Shown here in pieces: positions 16,723-25,479 of a stretch of DNA of 64,000 nt. Position 1 is the first letter of the stretch; each line of letters opens with the position of its first letter. The stretch covers positions 119,554 through 183,553 of the forward strand of contig NZ_NBZV01000003.1 of the NCBI RefSeq assembly GCF_002379095.1, written 5' to 3'. The notes beneath the pieces are model-generated. The model had not been told where the DNA came from, did not search any database, and worked only from the letters and a program-made list of their open reading frames with translations. The stretch comes from Polaromonas sp. AER18D-145 (lineage in GTDB: Bacteria; Pseudomonadota; Gammaproteobacteria; Burkholderiales; Burkholderiaceae_C). The position numbers and the translations under genes are program-made.

Positions 16723-18061
16723 CACGCAAGCCGGTGCCGCCGGGCGCTTCGCCCAGCGTGATGTCGGCGCCGTGGCGCTCGGCCACCGCCCGGGCAATCG
16801 CCAGCCCCAAGCCACTGCCATGCGGCGCGTGGCCGTTGGCACTGATGTTGGTGCCCCGGTAGAAGCGGTCGAAGACCCGCTCCCGCTCCGCGGCGCTGAT
16901 GCCGGGTCCGCTGTCGGTCACGCGCAGGCAGGGACGGCCCTGGTCGACCTGCGCGGCCACGTCGATGCGTCCGCCCGGGGGTGTGTGGCGTAGCGCGTTG
17001 TCAACCAGGTTGTTCAGCAGGATGGCCAGTTGCTGCACGTCCGCGTGGACGGTTGGCGTGCCCTCGGTCACGGCGCCCAGGTCGATGTTCCTGTCGTCGG
17101 CACGCGCGCTGAAACGGCCCACGGTGGATCGGGCCAGTTCTGCCAGATCCACCGCCTCTCGGCGCAGGGCCGGGGTTTCCGGCGCCAGCCGCGACAACTG
17201 CAGCAATTGCTCGACCAGGTGCTGGGCCCGGTCGATGCCGGCGCGCAGTTGCATCAGCGCCGCCTCGCGCTGGGCTTCATCGCTGGCGCGTTCCAGTAGC
17301 TGCAGTTGCAGTCGCAGCGCAGTGATCGGCGTACGCAGTTCATGGGCCGCGTCGGCCAGAAACAGCCTTTGCAGCGACAGCGCGCCGCCCAGCCGGGCCA
17401 TCAGGTCGTTGATCGCCCCTATCAGCAGGTGCAATTCCGGTGGATGGGCCGAAAGCGCGATGGGGTGCAGGGCTTCGACGCTGCGCGTCGTGACCTCGCT
17501 GGCCGCCAGCGCCAGCGGCGCCAGGCCGCGCCGCAGCGCCAGCGTCAGCATGCCGGCAAGCAGGGCCAGCATCACGAGGGCGGGCAGGATCAGCACGGAA
17601 CCGGTGTCGCGCGCCAGCGCCTGGCGCTCGCCGTCCCGCTGGGCGGCCTGCACAATGCCGTCATCGAGCACAATGGTGTAAAGGTGCCAGCGCTCCTGGC
17701 CGACGTTGACCACGCTCAGACCGCTGCGCGAGCGAAAGGGCAGGTTGACCGCCGGGTCGGACCGGTTCAGCAGGGTGCCGCTGCGCGTCCACGCCGCCGT
17801 GACGAACTCGAACTTGCCATATTCCTCATAGACCCGCGGCAACTGCTCGGCCAGGCTGGGGGTGCGGGCCATGCCGTAGGTGCCGTGGTGGTTGGCCACC
17901 GCGAGCGCGACCTGCTTGAGGTTGTCTTCAAACACCTCGCCCATTTCGTGCGCCAGCGTCCAGTACGAGATGCCCACCAGCAGGCTGGCGCCCGCCACCA
18001 GCGCACCCATGGCCCACAGCAGGACCCGGTGGTGGATGGATTGAACGGGACGGGTGCTCAT
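16697..18061 (-). CDS. Sensor histidine kinase (PmrB/QseC-like)
   Basis: A 454-residue membrane kinase: TM1 about 13-34, a periplasmic sensor of ~120 residues, TM2 about 154-177, then HAMP-like region, HisKA with His240 (LADAAHELRTPITAL) and HATPase_c with NLVDNALRHTPPGG, DSGPGIS and GSGLGLAIA. The ATG at 18061 has AAGGAAC upstream and starts 70 bp after the regulator stop. It is last in the order earP-regulator-kinase. Neighbouring eptA and its box suggest a PmrB-type sensor of metal or cationic peptides; the signal is inferred. Confidence 0.88.
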   Translation of the reverse strand: MSTRPVQSIHHRVLLWAMGALVAGASLLVGISYWTLAHEMGEVFEDNLKQVALAVANHHGTYGMARTPSLAEQLPRVYEEYGKFEFVTAAWTRSGTLLNRSDPAVNLPFRSRSGLSVVNVGQERWHLYTIVLDDGIVQAAQRDGERQALARDTGSVLILPALVMLALLAGMLTLALRRGLAPLALAASEVTTRSVEALHPIALSAHPPELHLLIGAINDLMARLGGALSLQRLFLADAAHELRTPITALRLQLQLLERASDEAQREAALMQLRAGIDRAQHLVEQLLQLSRLAPETPALRREAVDLAELARSTVGRFSARADDRNIDLGAVTEGTPTVHADVQQLAILLNNLVDNALRHTPPGGRIDVAAQVDQGRPCLRVTDSGPGISAAERERVFDRFYRGTNISANGHAPHGSGLGLAIARAVAERHGADITLGEAPGGTGLRVSVLFPAR

Positions 18062-18131
18062 GGCTTGTTCCTTGCGGCGTTGTTTTGCATGGCGGCTATC
18101 CCCGGCAGGCCGGGACCCCTCGCCGCGTCGC

Positions 18132-18791
18132 TCATGGTGCCACCACCTTGTACCCCACACCGCGCACATTGCGGATGGTGTCGGCGCCGAGTTTGCGGCG
18201 CAGCTTGTGCAGGTAAACCTCGACCGCGTTGCTGCCGATTTCCTCGGCCCAGCCGTAGATGGAGTCTTCCAGCTGGGCCCTTGACAGCACGGCGCCGGGG
18301 CGCTGCATCAGGGTCTCCAGCAGCGCGAATTCGCGGGCGGACAGGTTCACGTTTTCGCCTTTCAGGCTGACCTGTTTGCGAACCGGGTCGAGGCTCAGCT
18401 CGCCGCATTGCAGCAGCGGGGAGCCGCCGCCGGCATGGCGGCGCAGCAGCGCACGCACGCGGGCGATCAGCTCGTCCAGGTCGAAGGGTTTGAGCACATA
18501 GTCGTCGGCGCCCGCATTGAGCCCGGCGATGCGGTCGGACACGGCGTCGCGCGCCGTCACGATCAACACCGGCACGGCGTTGCCGCGCGTGCGCAGGCCC
18601 TTGAGCACCGCCATGCCGTCCTGGCCTGGCAGGCCGAGGTCCAGCACGGCCAGGTCGTAAACCCCGTTGGCCAGCGCGCGCTCGGCGGCGTGGCCTTCCA
18701 TGACCCAGTCCACACTGAACCCGGCGTCGGTCAAGCCCTGGCGCATGGCCCGGCCAATCATGGTGTCGTCTTCCACCAGCAGCAGCCTCAT
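18132..18791 (-). CDS. OmpR-family response regulator (PmrA/BasR-like)
   Basis: A 219-residue regulator: receiver domain with phospho-acceptor Asp51 (YDLAVLDLGLPGQDG) and Lys in DDYVLKPFDLDEL, then a winged-helix DNA-binding domain ending in IRNVRGVGYKVVAP. The ATG at 18791 overlaps the earP TGA (ATGA), so it is translationally coupled to earP. It pairs with the downstream kinase. A PmrA-type site in front of eptA makes that gene its likely target. Confidence 0.9.
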   Translation of the reverse strand: MRLLLVEDDTMIGRAMRQGLTDAGFSVDWVMEGHAAERALANGVYDLAVLDLGLPGQDGMAVLKGLRTRGNAVPVLIVTARDAVSDRIAGLNAGADDYVLKPFDLDELIARVRALLRRHAGGGSPLLQCGELSLDPVRKQVSLKGENVNLSAREFALLETLMQRPGAVLSRAQLEDSIYGWAEEIGSNAVEVYLHKLRRKLGADTIRNVRGVGYKVVAP

Positions 18792-19912
18792 GGCGCCGGC
18801 GCCTGTTTCTGCATGACAAAGTCCAGCAGCTGGGTCGCCAGGTCGGGTTGCTGCTGCAGGCGCTGGCGGGCCGCGCGGGTGCAGCCGGTCCACAGCGCCA
18901 GCTCGGGTGCCGGCAATTCCGCCTGCGGGCCGTTCCACACCTCATGAAAATGCCTCAGCGACGGCGGCGCCTGCAGCATGTCGAGAAAGGCTTGCAGCTT
19001 GGCCTGGTGGGCCTGGTCGGCCTGCGGGTAAATCTGCCAGACGAAGGCCTGGCCGGCCCAGAGCGCGCGCACCACCGAATCTTCGCCGCGTACAAAGTTC
19101 AGGTCGCAGGCCCAGAGCAGGTGGTCGAAATCGTCCTGGCGCAGCCAGGGCAGGTATGAAATTGATAGCGGCTCGAGCCCGCCCTGGTTGGGCTTCGGCC
19201 ACTTTTTGTCTTGAACCGCGGTCTGGACGGCGGCTGTGGCGCGGCCGGCAGTCACGAGCAGGCGCACCGGCGCGGCGGTGGTGCCCGCCTGCACCAGCTG
19301 GTCCAGCAGCTGCGCCAGGGCGGGGGGCTCGTAACAGAACAGCGACACCAGCATCTCGCCGTTCCAGTCAATGCCGCGCCCGGCCAGCCAGGCCTCGCGG
19401 TCAAAAGCCGCTTGTCGCGCCGCCAGCGTGGACTCGCGCAGCAGCCCGCCGGTGGCGGCGGTGAAACCGGGGTAGAAAAACCATTTGGTCCAGCCGGCGG
19501 CCGGGCCGCGCTGCACTGGCGAGGGCAGGGCATGGCAGCGCTCCACCCAAGGCTCGGCGGACAGGTATTCGAGGTTGATCCATACGGGTTTTAGGCCTGT
19601 AGCCCCTTCTCTGTCTGCGCAAGTAGCTATGAATTCAGGAGCGATGTCGCAGCCGAAGGCCTCCACCAGCACCTCGCAGGGCGCGGCATCCAGGCGCAGG
19701 ATGTTCATGCCCAGCGGTTCCAGCCAGGGCAGGACCGTGACGCCGTCGCAGCCTTCAGGCGCCATCCAGTGCAGGGCGGACGCGTCATCCACCCACAGCC
19801 GCACGCGCTGCCCGCGCGCCGCCAGTTCAGCGCTGAGCCGCCAGCAGACGCCGATGTCGCCGTGGTTGTCGATGACCTTGCAAAAAATGTCCCATTGCGG
19901 GCGATGATCCAT
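18788..19912 (-). CDS. earP: EF-P arginine-32 rhamnosyltransferase (DUF2331)
   Basis: A 374-residue glycosyltransferase of the EarP family. It shows the N-terminal [20 protein letters not shown] (with the general-base Asp) and the C-terminal nucleotide-sugar site [19 protein letters not shown]. It transfers rhamnose from dTDP-rhamnose to Arg32 of EF-P, encoded 4 kb away. Two family A repeats lie inside in opposite orientations. They encode about residues 92-109 ([17 protein letters not shown]) and 234-251 ([19 protein letters not shown]), so both segments are probably surface insertions. The stop overlaps the regulator start. Confidence 0.92.
   Translation of the reverse strand: MDHRPQWDIFCKVIDNHGDIGVCWRLSAELAARGQRVRLWVDDASALHWMAPEGCDGVTVLPWLEPLGMNILRLDAAPCEVLVEAFGCDIAPEFIATCADREGATGLKPVWINLEYLSAEPWVERCHALPSPVQRGPAAGWTKWFFYPGFTAATGGLLRESTLAARQAAFDREAWLAGRGIDWNGEMLVSLFCYEPPALAQLLDQLVQAGTTAAPVRLLVTAGRATAAVQTAVQDKKWPKPNQGGLEPLSISYLPWLRQDDFDHLLWACDLNFVRGEDSVVRALWAGQAFVWQIYPQADQAHQAKLQAFLDMLQAPPSLRHFHEVWNGPQAELPAPELALWTGCTRAARQRLQQQPDLATQLLDFVMQKQAPAP
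19159..19212 (+). repeat. Family A repeat, copy 3, inside earP
   Basis: ATTGATAGCGGCTCGAGC, then GGGCTTCGGCCACTTTTT, follows the family A layout. It is read through in antisense by earP without a stop, adding roughly 18 residues. Confidence 0.75.
19586..19637 (-). repeat. Family A repeat, copy 4, inside earP
   Basis: On the minus strand: TCATAGCTACTTGCGCAGAC, then GGGGCTACAGGCCTAAAACC, one of the best matches to the family. It is read in its own sense direction by earP and adds about 17 residues. Confidence 0.8.
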
Positions 19913-20006
19913 GTCCGGATTGTCCACAATACGGGAGCTGCCAGCCAGAAATGCCGATACTTCTACCGGAAGACGGCCCCGCCGGCCCAACGCGCACCCC
20001 ACCACC

Positions 20007-21953
20007 ATGACCCCATCGCACGAATTCGATCCCCAGCTGCTCAGCGAAGTCGCGGCACTGCCGGCCATGCCCGGCGTCTACCGCTACTTCGATGCGGAGG
20101 GTGCGGTGCTGTATGTCGGCAAGGCGCGCGACCTGAAAAAACGGGTCTCCACCTACTTCCAGAAAAACCACGGCGGCACCCGCATTGGCCACATGGTGAC
20201 CAAGATTGCGCGCATGGAGACCACGGTGGTGCGCTCCGAGGCTGAAGCGCTGCTACTTGAAAACAACCTGATCAAGACGCTGAACCCGAAGTACAACATC
20301 CTGTTCCGGGACGACAAGAGCTACCCCTACCTCAAGCTGGCGTCGCACGACTTTCCGCGCGTGGCCTACTACCGCGGCGCGGTGGAGAAAAAACACCGCT
20401 ACTTTGGGCCTTACCCCAGCGCCTGGGCGGTCAAGGAAACGATTTTGCTGCTGCAGAAGGTCTTCAAGCTGCGCACCTGCGAAGACACGGTGTTCAACAA
20501 CCGCACGCGGCCCTGCCTGCTGTACCAGATCAAGCGCTGCTCCGCGCCCTGCGTCGGCCACGTGTCGCCCGAGCAGTACGCGCTGGACGTGGCCAACGCC
20601 GAGCGTTTTCTGCAGGGCCAGGCCGGGGAGATCCTGACCGAGCTGGAAAAGCAGATGCGGGGCCGTGCGGAAAAGCTGGAGTTCGAGCAGGCCGCCGAAC
20701 TGCGCAACCAGATCTCGGCGCTGTCCAAGGTGCTGCACCAGCAGTCCATGGAAACCGGCGGCGACAAGGACGTGGACATCCTGGCGGTCAAGGTGCACGG
20801 CGGCAAGGCCTGCGTGAACCTGGCCATGGTGCGCGGCGGCCGGCACCTGGGCGACCGGCCGTATTTCCCCACGCATGTCGAACATGCGGCCGACTTGGCC
20901 GGACTCGATGAAGACGATGTGGAAGGCGGCGCGGCGGGCGGCGTCGAAGGTGGTGAAGGCGGTGAGGGCGCCTTGGCCGGCAAGACCAAAAAACTGGAGG
21001 CCCTGGTGCTGGAGGCTTTCATCGCCCAGCACTATGTGGGTGTGCCGGTGCCGCCCGTGCTGGTGTGCAGCGAACCGGTGGACAAGGAACTGATCGCCGC
21101 GCTGGTCATGCAGACCGGCACCAAGGTCACGGCGGTCCACCAGCCGCGCGAGCAGCGCCGCATCTGGCTCGAGATGGCGCAGACCAATGCCGAGCTGCAG
21201 CTGGCCCGGCTGCTGGCCGAGCAGGGCTCGCAGCAGGCGCGCACGCGCGCGCTGGCCGAGGCGCTGGACCTGCCGCTCGACAAGCTCGATGCGCTGCGCA
21301 TCGAATGTTTCGACATCTCGCACACGGCCGGTGAGTCGACCCAGGCCTCCTGCGTGGTGTTCCATGGCCACAAGATGCAAAGTGCCGAATACCGCCGCTA
21401 CAACATCGAGGGCATCACGCCGGGCGACGACTACGCCGCCATGCGCCAGGTGCTGATGCGCCGCTACAGCAAGCTCGCCGAAGCGGCGCGCAACAACACC
21501 GCCCGGCTGCCGGACCTGGTGCTGATCGACGGCGGCAAGGGCCAGGTGTCGATGGCGCGCGAGGTGTTTGAGGAACTCGGCCTGGACCTCGGCCTGATCG
21601 CTGGCGTCGAGAAAGGCGAGGGGCGAAAGGTCGGGCTGGAGGAGCTGGTTTTTGCCGACGGCCGCGACAAGGTTTACCTGGGCCGCGACTCGGCGGCCCT
21701 GATGCTGATTGCCCAGATCCGCGACGAGGCGCACCGCTTTGCCATCACCGGCATGCGCGCCAAACGCGCCAAGGTGCGCGTGGGTGCCAGCCGCCTCGAA
21801 GACATCGCCGGCATTGGCCCCAAAAAACGCGCCAACCTGCTGCAGCGTTTCGGCGGCATACGCGGCGTGAGTTCGGCCAGCGCCGAGGACATTGCCACGG
21901 TGGAGGGCATTTCCCGCGAGCTTGCCGAAGAAATCTACCGCGCGCTGCATTGA
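20007..21953 (+). CDS. uvrC: UvrABC system protein C (excinuclease subunit)
   Basis: A 648-residue UvrC: GIY-YIG nuclease domain at the N-terminus ([20 protein letters not shown]), UVR motif near 210-245 ([15 protein letters not shown]), C-terminal RNase H-like nuclease ([23 protein letters not shown]) and tandem HhH. It makes both incisions in nucleotide excision repair. The ATG at 20007 gives the expected start. Residues about 301-325 are a Gly/Glu/Asp-rich run that lengthens the protein beyond the usual ~610 residues. The gene diverges from earP with a 94-bp gap. Confidence 0.95.
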   Translation: MTPSHEFDPQLLSEVAALPAMPGVYRYFDAEGAVLYVGKARDLKKRVSTYFQKNHGGTRIGHMVTKIARMETTVVRSEAEALLLENNLIKTLNPKYNILFRDDKSYPYLKLASHDFPRVAYYRGAVEKKHRYFGPYPSAWAVKETILLLQKVFKLRTCEDTVFNNRTRPCLLYQIKRCSAPCVGHVSPEQYALDVANAERFLQGQAGEILTELEKQMRGRAEKLEFEQAAELRNQISALSKVLHQQSMETGGDKDVDILAVKVHGGKACVNLAMVRGGRHLGDRPYFPTHVEHAADLAGLDEDDVEGGAAGGVEGGEGGEGALAGKTKKLEALVLEAFIAQHYVGVPVPPVLVCSEPVDKELIAALVMQTGTKVTAVHQPREQRRIWLEMAQTNAELQLARLLAEQGSQQARTRALAEALDLPLDKLDALRIECFDISHTAGESTQASCVVFHGHKMQSAEYRRYNIEGITPGDDYAAMRQVLMRRYSKLAEAARNNTARLPDLVLIDGGKGQVSMAREVFEELGLDLGLIAGVEKGEGRKVGLEELVFADGRDKVYLGRDSAALMLIAQIRDEAHRFAITGMRAKRAKVRVGASRLEDIAGIGPKKRANLLQRFGGIRGVSSASAEDIATVEGISRELAEEIYRALH

Positions 21954-22070
21954 CCGGGAAGACGTATTTGCGCCACGAAGCGGTGGGAAAGTGGCGTGAA
22001 AGCGGCGGTATTTGAGGGGGGCCGCCGGCCCGCCCGTTCGGCCCGGCGCTGCGCATGTCAAAATCAGGCC

Positions 22071-22637
22071 ATGTTTCTGACCATACCCACCGTGATGACC
22101 TGGACGCGCATTGTCGCGATTCCGCTGATCGTGGGCATTTTCTATCTCGACATGACACCGGCCAGCCGCAACCTGATTGCCACCGTCATGTTCGTGGTGT
22201 TTGCGGCCACCGACTGGCTCGACGGTTTCCTGGCACGCAAGCTGAACCAGACCTCTTCCTTCGGTGCCTTTCTCGATCCGGTGGCCGACAAGTTTCTCGT
22301 CTGTGCGTCCCTGCTGGTGCTGGTGCATCTGCAGCGCGCCGATGTGTTTGTGGCGCTCATCATCATCGGGCGCGAGATCGCCATTTCCGCCCTGCGCGAG
22401 TGGATGGCGCTGATAGGCGCGACCAAAAGCGTGGCGGTGCACATGCTCGGCAAGATCAAGACCACGGTGCAGATGATCGCGATTCCCTTCCTGCTGTTTG
22501 ACGGCATCCTGTTCGGCATCATCAACACCAACGTCTGGGGCACCTGGCTGATCTGGCTGTCGGCCATCCTGACGGTCTGGTCCATGGCCTACTACCTGAA
22601 AAAAGCCATTCCCGAAATCCGCGCGCGCGCCAAATGA
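22071..22637 (+). CDS. pgsA: CDP-diacylglycerol-glycerol-3-phosphate 3-phosphatidyltransferase
   Basis: A 188-residue inner-membrane CDP-alcohol phosphatidyltransferase. The motif DG-x2-AR-x8-G-x3-D-x3-D is visible as DWLDGFLARKLNQTSSFGAF followed by LDPVADK. It makes phosphatidylglycerol phosphate for anionic phospholipids. MFLTIPTVMTWTRI is the standard start. The stop overlaps the next ATG (ATGA). Confidence 0.95.
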   Translation: MFLTIPTVMTWTRIVAIPLIVGIFYLDMTPASRNLIATVMFVVFAATDWLDGFLARKLNQTSSFGAFLDPVADKFLVCASLLVLVHLQRADVFVALIIIGREIAISALREWMALIGATKSVAVHMLGKIKTTVQMIAIPFLLFDGILFGIINTNVWGTWLIWLSAILTVWSMAYYLKKAIPEIRARAK

Positions 22638-23542
22638 GTTCGCCCGGCTCGAACAGCGCCCTGATCCGGGCCATGCCTGCCGTGTTTGTGCTGATCTGGA
22701 GCACCGGCTTCATCGTCGCCAAATACGGCCTGCCTTATGCGCCGCCGCTGACCTTTCTGGCCATCCGCTACGTGTTGTCGCTGGCCTGCTTTCTGGTCTG
22801 GATCGCCATCGCACGGGTGGCCTGGCCCGGCAGCCGCTCGCAGTGGCTGCATCTCGGTGTCACCGGCATCCTGATTCATGCGGGATACCTCGGCGGTGTC
22901 TGGTCGGCCGTCAAGGGCGGCATGGGTTCGGGCCTGTCGGCGCTGATCGTCGGCCTGCAGCCGGTCTTGACGGCGGTCTGGGTCTCGCGCATGGGGGACG
23001 CCAGCCAGAGCGGCAACCGTGTCAGTGCCCGCCAGTGGCTGGGCCTGGTGCTCGGGCTGGCCGGCCTGCTGCTGGTGGTTTCGCGCAAGTTCGGTGCGGG
23101 CAACGAGGCCACCTCCTATACGCTGGCTTGCGCTGTTTTTGCGCTGCTCAGCATCACCATCGGCACGCTGTACCAGAAACGTTTTGTCCAGGCGGCCGAT
23201 GTGCGCAGCGCCAATGCCATCCAGCTCGGCGCGGCGCTGCTGGTGACACTGCCTTTCGCCTGGTTCGAGGCAGAGCCTGTGCGGTTGACTGGAGAGTTCG
23301 TGGGGGCGCTGGCCTGGTCGGTGCTCGCGCTCACGCTGGGTGGGAGCTCGCTGCTTTACATGCTGATCCAGCGCGGCGCGGCCACGGCCGTGACCAGCCT
23401 GCTGTACCTGGTGCCGCCCACCACCGCGCTGATGGCCTGGTTGCTGTTTGGCGAGTCCATCACCGTGGTCACGGTGCTGGGGACCGCGCTGACGGCACTC
23501 GGGGTCTGGCTGGTGGTGCGCAACGGGACCCGGGCCGCCTGA
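22634..23542 (+). CDS. EamA/DMT-superfamily transporter
   Basis: A 302-residue protein with ten predicted membrane segments in two EamA repeats (IWSTGFIVAKYGLPYAPPLTF; second repeat near GTLYQKRFVQAADVR). Members export small metabolites or amino acids; the substrate here is unknown. It is coupled to pgsA through an ATGA overlap. Confidence 0.85.
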   Translation: MSSPGSNSALIRAMPAVFVLIWSTGFIVAKYGLPYAPPLTFLAIRYVLSLACFLVWIAIARVAWPGSRSQWLHLGVTGILIHAGYLGGVWSAVKGGMGSGLSALIVGLQPVLTAVWVSRMGDASQSGNRVSARQWLGLVLGLAGLLLVVSRKFGAGNEATSYTLACAVFALLSITIGTLYQKRFVQAADVRSANAIQLGAALLVTLPFAWFEAEPVRLTGEFVGALAWSVLALTLGGSSLLYMLIQRGAATAVTSLLYLVPPTTALMAWLLFGESITVVTVLGTALTALGVWLVVRNGTRAA

Positions 23543-23554
23543 GGCTGTCCGGGA

Positions 23555-24517
23555 TCAGGCGGGCAGGCGCCAGGGCTCGTGCCTGAATTTTTCCGCCAGG
23601 CAGTCAATCAGCAAACGCACCCGCTTCGGTGTCTGGGGCCGGAAGGGCGCCAGCCACTGGATGTCGGCGTCCAGCATGGCGTACTGCGGCAACAGCCGCA
23701 CCAGCTTGCCCGAGCTGAGCTGGGCCTGCACGTCCCACAGGCTTCGGAGCATCACGCCCCGTCCCTGCAAACACCAGTCGCGCACCAGTTCGCCCGAGTT
23801 GGAGGACAGGGTGCCCTGCACGCGAACACGCTGATCGGGGGGAGCCTCTGCTGCGGCACCGGATTTTCTGCGCGGGCCGCGCACGGCCTGCAGGTGCCAG
23901 GTGTCGAACTGGCGATCGTTCTCCCGCGCGATCAGGCAGTTGTGCTGCGCCAGTTCCGCCGGCGTGGCGGGTTTGCCGTGCTGGCGGACATAGGCCGGGG
24001 CGGCCACGACCACGCGCTGGTTGCTGGCCAGCTTGCGTGCCGTCCACTCGCTCGCGCGTTGCGGCCGCGGTGACCAGAGCCAGACGGCACCGTCAAACCC
24101 TTCCGCGGCCAGATCGGGCAGCTGTTCGTAGAGCTGCAGCTGGATCTGGATGGCCGGGTGCCTGGCCTGGAATTCGGCCAGCACCGGCCCCAGCCAGATG
24201 CGGCCAAAGCCGAAGGTCGCCGCCAGGCGGATCAGGCCCGAGGCTTCCGACTTGCGTTCCTGCAGGGACTGCTCCAGCGCATCGAACTGGTCCAGCATCA
24301 GGCGCGCTCGTTCGCACAGCAACTCGCCTTCGAGGGTGGCGGCCACCCGCCGGGTGGTGCGCTGAAACAGCAGCAGGCCGAGGTCGGCCTCCAACTGGGC
24401 CAGGCGCTTGGTCACGGCGGAAGGCGCCATCTGCAGCGCCTCGGCGGTGGCCACGAGGCTGCCATGCTGCTGAATCGCGACCACCAGGGCCAGGTCGGCA
24501 CGTTCCATAATTTCCAT
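23555..24517 (-). CDS. LysR-family transcriptional regulator
   Basis: A 320-residue regulator: N-terminal winged helix (ADLALVVAIQQHGSLVATAE, SAVTKRLAQLEADLG) and a LysR substrate-binding domain. It is divergent from the dehalogenase-like hydrolase and tartrate dehydrogenase genes, so it probably controls them. ATG at 24517 or 24508 are both possible. A dyad in the 65-bp gap is a likely operator. Confidence 0.88.
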   Translation of the reverse strand: MEIMERADLALVVAIQQHGSLVATAEALQMAPSAVTKRLAQLEADLGLLLFQRTTRRVAATLEGELLCERARLMLDQFDALEQSLQERKSEASGLIRLAATFGFGRIWLGPVLAEFQARHPAIQIQLQLYEQLPDLAAEGFDGAVWLWSPRPQRASEWTARKLASNQRVVVAAPAYVRQHGKPATPAELAQHNCLIARENDRQFDTWHLQAVRGPRRKSGAAAEAPPDQRVRVQGTLSSNSGELVRDWCLQGRGVMLRSLWDVQAQLSSGKLVRLLPQYAMLDADIQWLAPFRPQTPKRVRLLIDCLAEKFRHEPWRLPA

Positions 24518-24523
24518 TTAGAG

Positions 24524-24545
24524 AATAATCAATTATCAGATTATT
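24524..24545. promoter_or_regulatory. Candidate LysR operator
   Basis: AATAATC-N8-GATTATT is a perfect 7-bp inverted repeat in the short AT-rich gap between the LysR gene and its divergent target. LysR regulators usually bind such dyads between divergent genes. Confidence 0.55.
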
Positions 24546-24582
24546 TCTTGATTCAAGGGGGTCTGGCAATCACAATCGCTGC

Positions 24583-25461
24583 ATGTTTGAAGCATTCGAG
24601 ACCTTCGAAGCCAGCCGCGGAGCGGTCAGGCTGCACGGCCGCAAGGGCGGGCAGGGCAAGCCCCTGTTGCTGCTGCACGGCCACCCGCAGACCCACGTGA
24701 TGTGGCACGCGGTGGCCCCCGCGCTAGCCCAGCACTTCACCGTGGTCATGATGGACCTGCGCGGTTATGGCGATTCCGGCCGGCCGGCTGCGGACCCCGG
24801 GCACCTGGCTTATTCGAAGCGCGAAATGGCGCGGGATGCGCTGGCGGTGATGCAGCACCACGGCTTCGACACGTTCCAGGTGCTGGCCCACGACCGCGGT
24901 GCGCGCGTGGCGCACCGGCTGGCCGCCGATCACCCCGCGGCCGTGCAACGCCTGATGCTGCTCGACATCGCGCCCACACTGGCCATGTATGAGAACACCT
25001 CGGAGGCGTTTGCGCGTGCCTACTGGCACTGGTTCTTCCTGATCCAGCCGTCACCCCTGCCCGAAGCCCTGATTGAATCCGGCCCGGTGCGTTACCTGCG
25101 CAGCGTGATGGGCAAGCGCCATGCCGGGTTGGCTGCCTTTGTGCCGGCCGCGCTTGCCGAGTACGAGCGCTGTGTCCGGATTCCCGGCACGGCGGAGAGC
25201 ATTTGCGAGGACTACCGCGCGTCAGCCACGGTGGATCTGGTGCATGACCGTGCCGATGTGGCCGCGGCAAAGCGGTTGACGCAGCCCCTGCATGTCCTCT
25301 GGGGCGAGCATGGCGCGGTTGGCCAGTGTTTCGACGTGATGCGCCTCTGGCGCGAACGGGCCGTTGACGTCTCGGGCCTGAGCCTGCCCTGTGGGCATTA
25401 CATTGCAGAAGAAGCGCCGGCACTGCTGCTGGCGCAAGCCCTGAATTTTTTCAAACCCTGA
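24583..25461 (+). CDS. Alpha/beta hydrolase, fluoroacetate/haloacetate dehalogenase-like
   Basis: A 292-residue hydrolase with oxyanion motif HGHPQTHVMW. The key residues of fluoroacetate dehalogenases can be matched: nucleophile Asp104 with Arg105 and Arg108 (AHDRGAR), halide-pocket His149 and Trp150 (YWHWFF), Tyr211 (EDYRASAT) and catalytic His272 (GHYIAEE). This supports hydrolytic dehalogenation of haloacetates to glycolate. Substrate range is inferred, as some family members act on other small esters. It is followed 18 bp later by tartrate dehydrogenase and preceded by a divergent LysR gene. Confidence 0.82.
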   Translation: MFEAFETFEASRGAVRLHGRKGGQGKPLLLLHGHPQTHVMWHAVAPALAQHFTVVMMDLRGYGDSGRPAADPGHLAYSKREMARDALAVMQHHGFDTFQVLAHDRGARVAHRLAADHPAAVQRLMLLDIAPTLAMYENTSEAFARAYWHWFFLIQPSPLPEALIESGPVRYLRSVMGKRHAGLAAFVPAALAEYERCVRIPGTAESICEDYRASATVDLVHDRADVAAAKRLTQPLHVLWGEHGAVGQCFDVMRLWRERAVDVSGLSLPCGHYIAEEAPALLLAQALNFFKP

Positions 25462-25479
25462 ACCCCAAGGAAGACAAGC

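Noticed and set aside
20253..22442. Long open frame antisense to uvrC and pgsA
   Set aside because: Same GC effect; it crosses two real genes and its residues (His/Arg/Gln-rich) do not look like a protein family.
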